Assembly: GCA_017461585.1 (NCBI GenBank)
Contig: JAFTYM010000038.1
Span: 1 to 64,000, forward strand
Direction: 5' to 3'
Origin: Oscillospiraceae bacterium
GTDB taxonomy: Bacteria > Bacillota > Clostridia > Oscillospirales > Oscillospiraceae
Length of the DNA: 64,000 nt
The translations under genes were made by a program, and so were the position numbers. Below the pieces are notes generated by a model, which saw only the letters and a list, made by a program, of their open reading frames with translations, was not told the origin of the DNA and did not search any database. Of this stretch, positions 16,050 to 24,180 are shown one piece after another. Each line of letters opens with the position of its first letter. Within the stretch, counting starts at the first letter, position 1.

Positions 16050-16814
16050 ATGAAAAAGCTGATAATATTATTGACCGTGCTGGTACTTGTTTTTTCTCTT
16101 GCAGCTTGCGGTAATAAAGCTGCCGATACGGGCAGCACAGAAGAAGGAGCTTACACCGACGGCGGTACGATGCCCGGCGGATTTGCCCCTGTTATCATGG
16201 TAAACGGAAAGCTGTATACGTGGACAAGATTGGCTGTAAACCGTGACTTTTTGGATTACGGAAACGGCACAGAGGTTTTTTACAGCGGTGACGGCAATAC
16301 ATTTTTACCTGAAGGCTATATCGAAGCAGGGAAAATATCGGAAATTACCGCAGAAACGCCCACAGAAGACATGCAGCTTATGGCAGGATTTGAGGCAAGC
16401 GGTACTGTATATACAAGTGAGATCACACCTGAGGTTGTCTATGTACTCATGACTACCGATTGGTTTGATTCAAAATATGTCCGCTTTGCAAGCGATGACC
16501 TGTGTGGCGGCGAGTGTATTTTCTACAACGGAAATCTGTACCGCATAAGCATCGGCACCGGAATAAGTCCGACAGTAGAGGAGCTGCCCGAAGAGTGCGT
16601 TGTTATCGGAACGCTGAAGTATATCGGTGACGATGCTGTGCCTGCAGCTGACCTTGAGACAAACTGCGTAAGCGACACCTATGGCAAATATATTGATGGC
16701 CGCGAGGTTTACGCAGACCCTAATGACAACAGCGTAATTTATGTTTATGAGCATCAATATTGGGCACAGGGCGATTACCCCGCGTATCTTGCGTGTAATC
16801 TTTGGGAGTCGTGA
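16050..16814 (+). CDS. Lipoprotein of unknown function
   Basis: 254 residues. The signal (MKKLIILLTVLVLVFSLAAC) matches that of the lipoprotein at 14946 almost residue for residue, and so does the DNA upstream (ACGCGTC, AAGnGTAAAC, AGAAAGGAGA). The mature parts are unrelated. The mature protein has a Gly/Thr-rich start, then beta-strand-rich sequence with VIMVNGKLYTWTRLA, YVRFASDDLCGGECIFYNGNLYRIS and IDGREVYADPNDNSVIYVYEHQYW. This suggests a small secreted beta domain. No function is recognised. Confidence 0.8.
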   Translation: MKKLIILLTVLVLVFSLAACGNKAADTGSTEEGAYTDGGTMPGGFAPVIMVNGKLYTWTRLAVNRDFLDYGNGTEVFYSGDGNTFLPEGYIEAGKISEITAETPTEDMQLMAGFEASGTVYTSEITPEVVYVLMTTDWFDSKYVRFASDDLCGGECIFYNGNLYRISIGTGISPTVEELPEECVVIGTLKYIGDDAVPAADLETNCVSDTYGKYIDGREVYADPNDNSVIYVYEHQYWAQGDYPAYLACNLWES

Positions 16815-16819
16815 GCCTT

Positions 16820-16845
16820 TCGGAACGGATAAATCCGTTCCCTAC
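16820..16845. repeat. Single palindromic GTAGGG-family repeat unit
   Basis: GGAACGGATAAATCCGTTCC followed by CTAC, the same unit as at 7228-7250 in the same orientation. It sits between the lipoprotein stop and the shared terminator. Confidence 0.7.
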
Positions 16846-16860
16846 AAACGCGAAAACAAA

Positions 16861-16896
16861 ACCCCGACAGATTTTAACCTGCCGGGGTCATTTTTT
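16861..16896. terminator. Bidirectional terminator between converging genes
   Basis: A 10-bp stem with one mismatch (ACCCCGACAG 16861-16870 with CTGCCGGGGT 16879-16888) is followed by a T run on the plus strand and a T-rich tail on the minus strand. It serves both the lipoprotein gene and the converging DUF4097 gene. Confidence 0.82.
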
Positions 16897-17833
16897 ATTT
16901 TATTCTGATGATTGCATCGCCCGAGGTGGTCTCGATACTGAATTCGTTCCTGCCGCTGCCGACGATATACTCATCGCCGCGCTTTACGGCGGCAAACTCA
17001 AGCTCGAGCTCGCCCGATGTGCGGTCAAACTCCAGTTCAAACTCCGCATCTGCCGGAAGTTCCAGCGTTACATTTCCTGAGGTACTGTCAAATCCGAATT
17101 CATTTGGTACGGTGTCAAGGCTTAGAAACGCAGATCCAGAGACGGTGTCTATATCAGCTTTACCAAAGCTGCAGTTTTCTGCGGCTGTAACATTGCCCGA
17201 TACTGTATCTGCCTCAAAGATGTCAGCCGTGATATCATACAGCTCGGAGCTTCCGCTTACGGTGTTGATCGTCAGACTCCGCAGCTCAAAGCCGCCTAAA
17301 TTGATTTCGGATGAAACAGCGTCAACGGAGATGCGTGTTATCTCGGACACAAGGTGCTCCGGAACAGTTACTGTCAGGTGTTTTTCCGCATCCGAAAAGT
17401 CTAATCCAACAAATGTAATTCTCTCGTCGCTGTATCCGATTTTCAGCGTACCGTTTTCGACACGGCAGGACATCATTTCGTCGCTGTCAACAGAGCCGAA
17501 GCATTCTTCCTTGACTGTTATAACGTCGCCGCCGATGACAAAGTCAATGTTGCCCGCCACCCAGTTTATCTCAACGGCGCGGATATCCTCATCAAAGGTG
17601 GCAACCGTCTCAGAACCTGTACTCTCTATTTCTCCGAAATGGGAAAATCCGTCGTTTCCGCCCTCGGCATAAACGCCGTCTCTTCCCATGTGGACATTGA
17701 AACCGAAAATTTCCGTATCAATGCCGTCTGCAAATCTTGTTCCGCCCAGCATTGCACCCACACCAAGCAGAATAATGGAAAGGGCAATGCAGATTCCCGC
17801 GATTATAAGTACGATTTTTGTTCCCTTTGTCAT
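16895..17833 (-). CDS. DUF4097 beta-helix-like membrane-anchored protein
   Basis: 312 residues from the ATG at 17833, chosen because GAAAGGAGA lies just upstream. One N-terminal membrane helix (about 5-30) precedes a repetitive beta-strand region of DUF4097 type, with recurring VSGSSELY, VSGNVTA, TSGNVTLELP, TSGELEL and TTSGDAIIRIK segments. DUF4097 (LiaG-like) proteins commonly follow PadR and DUF1700 genes, as here, in envelope-stress or efflux-related operons. It is the last gene of the three-gene operon, two bases behind the DUF1700 stop. Confidence 0.88.
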   Translation of the reverse strand: MTKGTKIVLIIAGICIALSIILLGVGAMLGGTRFADGIDTEIFGFNVHMGRDGVYAEGGNDGFSHFGEIESTGSETVATFDEDIRAVEINWVAGNIDFVIGGDVITVKEECFGSVDSDEMMSCRVENGTLKIGYSDERITFVGLDFSDAEKHLTVTVPEHLVSEITRISVDAVSSEINLGGFELRSLTINTVSGSSELYDITADIFEADTVSGNVTAAENCSFGKADIDTVSGSAFLSLDTVPNEFGFDSTSGNVTLELPADAEFELEFDRTSGELELEFAAVKRGDEYIVGSGRNEFSIETTSGDAIIRIK

Positions 17834-17835
17834 GG

Positions 17836-18429
17836 TCAGTTCTCCTTTCTGATGAAGATGGACTTGACTCCTCTGCCTATGGCCCTGCAAAGGGCGGCTA
17901 TGCCTTTTACAAGATATTTAACACCGACAAAGCCCAAAAGTGCGATGCCGATTATACCAAGACCGCCTGCAAAGCACATGAGCATTACAGGAAGTCCGGA
18001 GCCTATCATGAAAAACGGCGCTATAAGCAGCAGAATACCTGTCAGAACTATGGCGGCAACAACAGCGATAACGGCAATGGCTGCACCCCAAAGAGTTGCA
18101 ACAACGGCGATGACCACTACAGCCAGCGCAATGAGCAGGGCGATCCATATGGGACTTCCGATTATTGCCGCAATAACTGCAGCAGTCGTCCAGCCGTTTT
18201 TGGGCTTCACTTTGGTTTTCATAAGGGTCGTGATGGGCGTGTCCTGCAGTATGCGCTCTGCGATTACGGATACATCCTCCAAGGATGCCACAGCCTCATA
18301 TTCCGTCATGCCGTCTTCCATGCGGTCTGCTATCATCTCTTCATAGTAGCTGATGTGCTTTTCTACCTCATCGTGAGGAAGCTGTGACAGCTTCATGCGA
18401 AGTGAATACAGAAAATCAGTTTTGTTCAT
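17836..18429 (-). CDS. DUF1700 membrane protein
   Basis: 197 residues from the ATG at 18429. The N-terminal soluble part has the DUF1700 pattern (FLYSLRMKLSQLPHDEVEKHISYYEEMIADRMEDGMTEYEAVASL, about 5-50). About four hydrophobic segments follow, then a basic tail. The start overlaps the end of the PadR gene by 14 bp and is preceded by GAGGGG within it. DUF1700 proteins accompany PadR regulators in Firmicutes; their biochemical role is not established. Confidence 0.88.
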   Translation of the reverse strand: MNKTDFLYSLRMKLSQLPHDEVEKHISYYEEMIADRMEDGMTEYEAVASLEDVSVIAERILQDTPITTLMKTKVKPKNGWTTAAVIAAIIGSPIWIALLIALAVVVIAVVATLWGAAIAVIAVVAAIVLTGILLLIAPFFMIGSGLPVMLMCFAGGLGIIGIALLGFVGVKYLVKGIAALCRAIGRGVKSIFIRKEN

Positions 18430-18742
18430 GGTTCCACCCCTCTTCAATGTAGTTATATACCCTCATTACCTCGCGCCAGCTGTCTAAAAATTCGCCGATG
18501 CGCTCAGTTCCCGATGGTGTGATGTCGTAAATCTTTCTAAGTCTGCCGTTATGCTCCACAGAGTGTACCGTAAGGCAGCCGGCAGACTCAAGTCTTCGCA
18601 AAATCGGATAAAGCGTAGACTCCGATATCTCAATATAGGGCGAGATGTCCTTTATAATCTGATAACCGTGGGAACTGCCCTTATTTAAAACCGACAGCAC
18701 GCTTATCTCCAAAAGCCCTCGCTTAAGCTGCGTATCTATCAT
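18416..18742 (-). CDS. PadR-family transcriptional regulator
   Basis: 108 residues. The PadR winged helix is seen as KRGLLEISVLSVLNKGSSHGYQIIKDIS, then STLYPILRRLESAGCLTVHSVEHNGRLRKIYDITPSG, followed by a short C-terminal helix. It resembles subfamily 2 (short) PadR proteins. It leads the PadR-DUF1700-DUF4097 operon and is preceded by a promoter overlapped by a perfect inverted repeat, so autorepression is likely. Confidence 0.93.
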   Translation of the reverse strand: MIDTQLKRGLLEISVLSVLNKGSSHGYQIIKDISPYIEISESTLYPILRRLESAGCLTVHSVEHNGRLRKIYDITPSGTERIGEFLDSWREVMRVYNYIEEGWNHEQN

Positions 18743-18763
18743 GGCAATACCTCCTTACAAATA

Positions 18764-18794
18764 ATACTATACAATACATAGTATAACGTGTCAA
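18764..18794 (-). promoter_or_regulatory. PadR promoter with overlapping operator
   Basis: On the minus strand TTGACA (18789-18794), 17 bp, TATAGT (18766-18771). A perfect inverted repeat ATACTAT-N7-ATAGTAT (18764-18784) covers the -10 and most of the spacer. This placement suits repression by the PadR protein encoded directly downstream. Confidence 0.85.
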
Positions 18795-18885
18795 GGGGTA
18801 TTGTTTGAATTAATTATGAAGAAAGTTGTGGAAATATAAGGAAATATATAGTAAAATGGTAAAGTTAATGTAAAGGAGGAGTCTT

Positions 18886-20658
18886 ATGAAAGTCAAAGAG
18901 AGACCTTCAAAACAAAATAAAGACCGATCCAAAGGCAGAAAATTTGCATTTATCGCAACTACGCTTGTCTGTGTGCTCGCCATTGCCATGGTGATTACAG
19001 GCGTTGTTTTACAGAGAATGTCCATGAATGAGCTGGGAGACGCAACGGCTTCGGACGGTTCAGGAAGCAAAAATCCACTGTCCTCGCTTTTTGGCTCAGG
19101 CACAAGCTGGCAGCTGGGCTATGTATCTGCCGAGAGCGCAAGTGCTGAATTTTACGACAGCTCGGGAAAACTTGTGGGTACTGTTATACGCGGTACTCAG
19201 GTGCAGTTTGCAACCACCGAGGACGGCAAGGTCGAGATCGTCTCAAACGGTGTCCGCGGCTATCTGCAAAAGGGCGCATCTGTAGTATCCGACCCCACAC
19301 AGGTCATTCCCAACCACAGACGCTATGTGAGAACTGCCCTGAACTTCCGCGATGAAAACGGCAAGCTTCTGGAGACCTTTGCCACAAAGGGTACATCCGT
19401 TGAAGTCATCGGCTACGACTATTTTGAAGAAGACGGCGAGGTTCACATGTATAAAGTCCGCTTAAACGGTGAAGAGGGCTATATCATGCCCTGGTATCTT
19501 GAGGATACCAAAGCGGATTCTTTGGAGAGCTATAACGGCGACGGAAACTTTGACACACACTCAGACAGAACAGACCGTTTCGGAGGCGGCGGTGCAGGAA
19601 ACCTTGACTATTTCCCCCGTGAAAAGGGTGATTTTGAGGACAACGTAATGCCTGACGAGTGCCGTGCGCTGTACGTCATCAGCGTCAATATCGACAATAT
19701 TGACCTCTATCTTGAAATTGCAAATCAAAGTGATATCAACACCTTTGTTGTGGATATTACAGACGGAAAATCCATGGGCTATGCGTCTGATGTTATGAGG
19801 GCATACAGCCCCACGGCCGCTTCCATGGCGCACTATACCGTTGAGGAATACAGAGCGGCGATACAGAAGATAAAGGATGCAGGCTACTACGTCGTCGGAC
19901 GTATCACTACATTTAACGATACTTATTTTGTCAGCGACAATCCGGAGTGCGCCATCGCAACAACAGAGGGTGAACCCATGAGAATTGCCGGTGCTTACTG
20001 GCCCTCTGCCTTCAGCAGATATGCATGGCAGTATAAGGTGGACTTAGCTGTTGAAGCGGTACAGCTCATGGGCTTCAATGAGATAAACTTCGACTATGTC
20101 CGTTTCCCCGATAACACCGTAAAGTACGAAGAGGAGGGCACCATAGACTTCCGCAACGTATATAACGAGACAAAAGCACAGGCTGTTCAGCGCTTCCTTA
20201 TGTACGCTACCGACATTCTCCACGAGCAGGGCGTATATGTAAGTGCCGATGTCTACGGTGAGACAGCATACGGATATGTAACATCATACGGTCAGTACTG
20301 GCCTGCTATCAGCAACGTTGCTGACGTTATCTGCGGCATGCCGTACCCCGACCACTTCGGCATTACCGACGGTGTCCGTCCCTGGGAGCATCCCTATGAA
20401 ACTCTTCTGTCATGGGGCGGCAGCGTTATGAAGCGTCAGGGTGAGATATCCACACCTGCAATTGTCAGAACATGGGTACAGGCGTACGATGCCATCAAGC
20501 CGCCGTATAACCCCTACGGACCGGAAGAGGTTTTGGCGGAGATAAACGGTCTGCGCGATGCAGGCTGTACGGGCGGATACATGACGTGGAACGGTACTGC
20601 GTCCGTAACAAAATACAGAGAGCTTATCCCTGCTTTCACAGCACCGGATGATGAGTAA
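18886..20658 (+). CDS. DUF4015 putative glycoside hydrolase with SH3-like domains, copy 1
   Basis: 590 residues. A basic N-terminus and membrane helix (about 20-45) anchor it outside the cell. Two SH3-like modules lie at about 75-135 and 140-200 (the latter with VRTALNFRDENGKLLETFATKGTSVEVIGYDYFEEDG). The catalytic-type domain, about 255-590, is the DUF4015 (PF13200) TIM barrel: ALYVISVNIDNIDLYLEIANQ, FVVDITDGK, FNEINFDYVRFPD, VYVSADVYGETAYG and GGYMTWNG. Acidic residues in FDYVRFPD and SADVYGE are candidate catalytic groups. The substrate is unknown; cell-wall or exopolysaccharide glycans are possible. It is followed by a terminator and then a paralogue. Confidence 0.86.
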   Translation: MKVKERPSKQNKDRSKGRKFAFIATTLVCVLAIAMVITGVVLQRMSMNELGDATASDGSGSKNPLSSLFGSGTSWQLGYVSAESASAEFYDSSGKLVGTVIRGTQVQFATTEDGKVEIVSNGVRGYLQKGASVVSDPTQVIPNHRRYVRTALNFRDENGKLLETFATKGTSVEVIGYDYFEEDGEVHMYKVRLNGEEGYIMPWYLEDTKADSLESYNGDGNFDTHSDRTDRFGGGGAGNLDYFPREKGDFEDNVMPDECRALYVISVNIDNIDLYLEIANQSDINTFVVDITDGKSMGYASDVMRAYSPTAASMAHYTVEEYRAAIQKIKDAGYYVVGRITTFNDTYFVSDNPECAIATTEGEPMRIAGAYWPSAFSRYAWQYKVDLAVEAVQLMGFNEINFDYVRFPDNTVKYEEEGTIDFRNVYNETKAQAVQRFLMYATDILHEQGVYVSADVYGETAYGYVTSYGQYWPAISNVADVICGMPYPDHFGITDGVRPWEHPYETLLSWGGSVMKRQGEISTPAIVRTWVQAYDAIKPPYNPYGPEEVLAEINGLRDAGCTGGYMTWNGTASVTKYRELIPAFTAPDDE

Positions 20659-20662
20659 ACGG

Positions 20663-20696
20663 CAGGCGGCTGAAAGTTTCAGCCGCCTGTTTTTTG
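20663..20696 (+). terminator. Terminator after the first DUF4015 gene
   Basis: A GC-rich perfect stem CAGGCGGCTG (20663-20672) and its complement (20680-20689) with a 7-nt loop is followed by TTTTTTG. It separates the two paralogous genes into independent transcripts. Confidence 0.92.
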
Positions 20697-20785
20697 TTGC
20701 CAATTATTAAATATTTAAATACTGTAGAAAAGCGTCGGATTTTATAGTAAAATGTAAGTTACTCAGATTATCGGGAGAGTATCGT

Positions 20786-22552
20786 ATGAAAGTTGAAACA
20801 GGTACATCCAAAACCAAAAAACGGTCTAAAGGCAAAACCGCTGTCTATGTGCTGACTACCTTGGTCTGCGCCATTGCGATCATTCTTGTCACATCAGCCG
20901 TTGTTTTGCAGAGAATAACTGACCTTAACAGCTTTGCTGCGTCTGCTGCGGAAAATCCGGAGCGTGCAGATCAGCTGTATTTCCCCGTTGATGCTACATA
21001 CAAGTGGAAGACAGGTTATGTTGCCACCTTAAGTGAGCATGCCTCAATATGCGACAGCGAAGGAACTCCTCTGGGAACTGTTCCGAGAGGTACACAGGTC
21101 AAATATGAGACAGGGGAGGACGGCGCTGTCAATGTGTCATATAACGGCATCAGCGGAAAGCTGCAGGACAATGCATATATTGTCGGCGATATGGCAGATG
21201 TCATCCCCGTACATACCCAGTATGTCCGCACGGCAGTAAACCTGCGAAGTGAGGACGGACGCCTTATGGAGGTTTTTGCAGATAAGGGCGAATCCGTTGA
21301 GATCACAGGCTATGACTATTTTGAAGAAAACGGCGAAGTCCACATGTACCGTGTAAAATTCGGTGAGGATGAGGGCTATATCATGCCCTGGTATCTGGCA
21401 CCCAATGAGGCGGATGCGCTGATTAATTTTGACGGCAACGGAAAATACGCCATCCACGCAGACCGCGAGGACCATTACGGCGGCGGAAGCGGCGACAACC
21501 TTGACTATTTCCCCAGAGAAAAGGGAGAGATAGAGGGCAACGTCATGCCAGATGAGTGCCGCACACTTTACCTTGTAAGCTGGCGTCTTGAGGCTGTGGA
21601 CGAGTATATCGCCCTTGCCGACAGAAGCGGAATCAACGCCTTTGTTGTTGACATCACAGACGGCACATCCATCGGCTATGCATCGGACGTTATGAACGAG
21701 TACTCTCCGTCTGCTGCGGCTGCTGCCCACAACACAGTGGAGGAGTATAAGGCGGCGATACAGAAGATAAAGGATGCAGGCTACTATGTTATCGGCAGAA
21801 TAACCACATTTAACGACTCGTTTTTCGTCAAAGACCATCCTGAATGTGCCATTACCGATAACAGCGGCTCACCCCTGAAGCTGTCGGGAGTATACTGGCC
21901 CACTCCCTATGACAGAACTGCATGGCAGTATAAGGTGGACTTAGCTGTTGAAGCGGTACAGCTCATGGGCTTTAATGAGATACAGTTTGACTATGTCCGT
22001 TTCCCCGACCGCACAATGAGCTACGAAAGAGCCGGCACCATAGATTTCCACAACGAATACGGTGAGACAAAGGCGCAGGCTATCCAGCGCTTCCTTATGT
22101 ACGCAACGGACATCATCCACGAGTACGGAGCTTATGTAAGCGCCGATGTATACGGCGAGAGCGCCTATACTTACGTTACGGCTTACGGTCAGTACTGGCC
22201 TGCCATAAGCAATGTTGTTGACGTTATAAGCGGTATGCCTTATCCCGACCACTTCGGCTCAACAGAGACATGGCGCCCGTGGGAGCACCCCTACGAGACG
22301 CTGTTTACCTGGGGCGAGAGCGCAATGGCACGTCAGAGCGAAACTGCCACACCTGCCGTGATACGCACATGGATACAGGCGTACAATGCCATCCGCGAGC
22401 CCTATAATACCTACGGACCGGATGAGGTCGCAGCCCAGATAAAGGGTCTTCGCGATTCGGGCTGCACAGGCGGCTATATGACATGGAATGCCGCATCGTC
22501 CATAGATAAATACTCAAGTCTCGTCTCTGCCTTTGCTGCACCCGGTGAGTAA
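20786..22552 (+). CDS. DUF4015 putative glycoside hydrolase with SH3-like domains, copy 2
   Basis: 588 residues with the same architecture as the gene at 18886: basic N-terminus and membrane helix (about 15-42), two SH3-like modules, and a DUF4015 domain (about 255-588) with FVVDITDGTS, FNEIQFDYVRFPD, VSADVYGESAY and GGYMTWNA. Identity is high across the barrel and lower in the linker and first SH3 part, indicating a tandem duplication followed by divergence. Both upstream regions contain TATAGTAAAATG. The candidate acidic catalytic residues are kept in both copies. Confidence 0.86.
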   Translation: MKVETGTSKTKKRSKGKTAVYVLTTLVCAIAIILVTSAVVLQRITDLNSFAASAAENPERADQLYFPVDATYKWKTGYVATLSEHASICDSEGTPLGTVPRGTQVKYETGEDGAVNVSYNGISGKLQDNAYIVGDMADVIPVHTQYVRTAVNLRSEDGRLMEVFADKGESVEITGYDYFEENGEVHMYRVKFGEDEGYIMPWYLAPNEADALINFDGNGKYAIHADREDHYGGGSGDNLDYFPREKGEIEGNVMPDECRTLYLVSWRLEAVDEYIALADRSGINAFVVDITDGTSIGYASDVMNEYSPSAAAAAHNTVEEYKAAIQKIKDAGYYVIGRITTFNDSFFVKDHPECAITDNSGSPLKLSGVYWPTPYDRTAWQYKVDLAVEAVQLMGFNEIQFDYVRFPDRTMSYERAGTIDFHNEYGETKAQAIQRFLMYATDIIHEYGAYVSADVYGESAYTYVTAYGQYWPAISNVVDVISGMPYPDHFGSTETWRPWEHPYETLFTWGESAMARQSETATPAVIRTWIQAYNAIREPYNTYGPDEVAAQIKGLRDSGCTGGYMTWNAASSIDKYSSLVSAFAAPGE

Positions 22553-22560
22553 TAACTCTG

Positions 22561-22650
22561 CACCCCTGACTTTAGGGTGTGCCTGACAAGAAAACATAAG
22601 GTTTTGTTTTTCTTATCCGGTACACCCTTTGGTCAGGGGTGTTTTTTTGT
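22561..22650 (+). terminator. Long hairpin terminator, full copy of a dispersed repeat
   Basis: CACCCCTGAC with GTCAGGGGTG, then GGGTGTGCC with GGTACACCC, then AAGAAAAC with GTTTTTCTT stack into one long imperfect hairpin (22561-22642) followed by seven T. One arm recurs as a partial copy at 105-145. It ends the second DUF4015 transcript. Confidence 0.8.
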
Positions 22651-22704
22651 GCGAAAGAAAATTTGTATTTTCTATCATTTTTTGTCGCCTAAAGTAGTGT
22701 CATT

Positions 22705-22748
22705 TTGCCCAAAAAGTTACTTGAAATTTTGGGCAAGAGTGCTAATAT
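22705..22748 (+). promoter_or_regulatory. Promoter of the Mrp-like operon with overlapping inverted repeat
   Basis: TTGAAA (22721-22726), 16 bp, TAATAT (22743-22748) form a promoter 50 bp upstream of mrpE. A perfect 10-bp inverted repeat, TTGCCCAAAA (22705-22714) and TTTTGGGCAA (22727-22736), straddles the -35. The arm centres are 22 bp apart, about two helical turns, as for a dimeric repressor. Confidence 0.7.
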
Positions 22749-22797
22749 GTGAATGTATTGTAAACTTTGTCAAATTGTGATAACAGGAGGGGAAAAG

Positions 22798-23262
22798 ATG
22801 CTGGTTTTATTCTTTCTGGCGTGGCTGATTTTCAACGGCAGAATTACTTTGGAAATAGTGATATTCGGCATCGTGATCGCAGCGGCGGTATTTGCCTTTA
22901 TGTGCAAATTTATGGATCACAGTATTAAAAAAGAGCTGAGGATATACAAAAAAGTACCTGAGCTGCTGAAATATATCTTCGTGCTTGTGAAGGAGATCAT
23001 CAAGGCGAACCTTGCGGTCATCAGAATGATACTCACGCGCCGTGAGGTGACGGAGCCTACCCTTGTAAAGGTGCATACAAAGCTCAAAAGTGAGACGGCA
23101 AAGGTTATGCTGGCCAACTCCATAACCCTTACTCCGGGCACTATCACCGTGTCCATGGAGGGCGACACACTTTTAGTTCATTGCCTTGACAAGAGCCTGT
23201 CTGAGGGCATGGAGGACTCCGATTTTGAAAAGATGCTTGAAAAAATGGAAGGGGAGGAGTAA
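22798..23262 (+). CDS. mrpE: Mrp-type cation/H+ antiporter subunit E
   Basis: 154 residues from the ATG at 22798 behind AGGAGGGG. Two hydrophobic segments (about 1-38) are followed by the conserved MnhE/MrpE cytoplasmic part, with LANSITLTPGTITVSMEGDTLLVHCLD as the diagnostic stretch. It is the first gene of the ten-gene operon. MrpE is a structural subunit of the membrane complex that exchanges Na+ for H+. Confidence 0.9.
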   Translation: MLVLFFLAWLIFNGRITLEIVIFGIVIAAAVFAFMCKFMDHSIKKELRIYKKVPELLKYIFVLVKEIIKANLAVIRMILTRREVTEPTLVKVHTKLKSETAKVMLANSITLTPGTITVSMEGDTLLVHCLDKSLSEGMEDSDFEKMLEKMEGEE

Positions 23263-23265
23263 GCC

Positions 23266-23592
23266 ATGGAACTGATACAGCAATTTGAATGGTTTTTCTA
23301 CGGTGTACTGTGCGTGCTGGCGGTCATGATAATCCTCTGCCTTGTGAGAGCGGTGATCGGACCGAGGATTACAGACCGCGTCGTCGCAATCAACATGATA
23401 GGCACAATGGTCATGGCAGGCATCGCCATTTTGTCCGTAGTGAAAAATGAGGGATATCTCGTTGATATCTGCCTTATTTACGCAATGATAAGCTTCCTTG
23501 CCGTTGTGGTTCTCACGAGAATTTATACAGGCGTTTACAAAGAAGCAAAGAGCAAAAAAAGGTCAGGAGATGAAGATAATGGCAATTCTTGA
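23266..23592 (+). CDS. mrpF: Mrp-type cation/H+ antiporter subunit F
   Basis: 108 residues with three membrane helices and the MrpF signature around residues 25-50 (CLVRAVIGPRITDRVVAINMIGT). It starts three bases after mrpE and overlaps mrpG by 14 bp. The basic C-terminal tail (YKEAKSKKRSGDEDNGNS) is cytoplasmic. Confidence 0.92.
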   Translation: MELIQQFEWFFYGVLCVLAVMIILCLVRAVIGPRITDRVVAINMIGTMVMAGIAILSVVKNEGYLVDICLIYAMISFLAVVVLTRIYTGVYKEAKSKKRSGDEDNGNS

Positions 23593-23929
23593 TTATGTAA
23601 GACTTATCGTCGGTGCAGCTTTAATAATCACAGGCGCTGTAATATTTGTCATTCAGCTCATCGGCGTATTTAAGCTGAAGGACCTTTTAAGCCGTATGCA
23701 TGCTGCCGCCATGGGCGACACTCTTGGCTTAGGCTTTGCCCTTCTGGGTGTTATCGTTCTTACGGGTCTTAATTTCACATCCCTTAAGGTTGCCCTTATT
23801 ATTGTTTTCCTGTGGATGGCTTCACCTGTATCGGCACACCTTATATCACGACTTGAAGTCGTAACAAACGAAAATCTTAATGAGATTTGCGAAGTTCCCG
23901 AAGAGAAGTGGGAGGATGAAATATGCTGA
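23579..23929 (+). CDS. mrpG: Mrp-type cation/H+ antiporter subunit G
   Basis: 116 residues from the ATG at 23579, which has AGGAG at a good distance; the in-frame ATG at 23570 abuts that site. Three membrane helices and the MnhG/PhaG pattern GVFKLKDLLSRMHAAAMGDTLGLGFALLG are seen. It overlaps both neighbours, suggesting translational coupling. Confidence 0.9.
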   Translation: MAILDYVRLIVGAALIITGAVIFVIQLIGVFKLKDLLSRMHAAAMGDTLGLGFALLGVIVLTGLNFTSLKVALIIVFLWMASPVSAHLISRLEVVTNENLNEICEVPEEKWEDEIC

Positions 23930-24180
23930 CATTTCAATATATTCTGCTGTTTTTCCTCATTGTCTGCGCTGTTGCGGTAAGCTTTTCCAAAAACCTGCTC
24001 AGCTCAATAATCATCTTTATGTCATACAGCCTTATCATGTCCATTATATGGATTATGCTGGAATCACCCGACCTTGCCATTACAGAGGCGGCGGTAGGCG
24101 CAGGTGTAACCAGTCTGCTGTTTTTCGTGACATTGAAGAAGATACATGCTATGGGTGATAAGGAAGATAAAAATGAGTAG
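23923..24180 (+). CDS. MbhD/DUF4040-type antiporter subunit
   Basis: 85 residues with three membrane helices. The conserved stretch LLSSIIIFMSYSLIMSIIWIMLESPDLAITEAAVGAGVTSLLFF matches the MbhD (DUF4040) module. In classical Mrp this module is the C-terminal part of MrpA; here it is a separate protein, as in membrane-bound hydrogenase (Mbh/Mbx) operons of archaea. It ends in TAG inside the start region of the next gene. Confidence 0.85.
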   Translation: MLTFQYILLFFLIVCAVAVSFSKNLLSSIIIFMSYSLIMSIIWIMLESPDLAITEAAVGAGVTSLLFFVTLKKIHAMGDKEDKNE

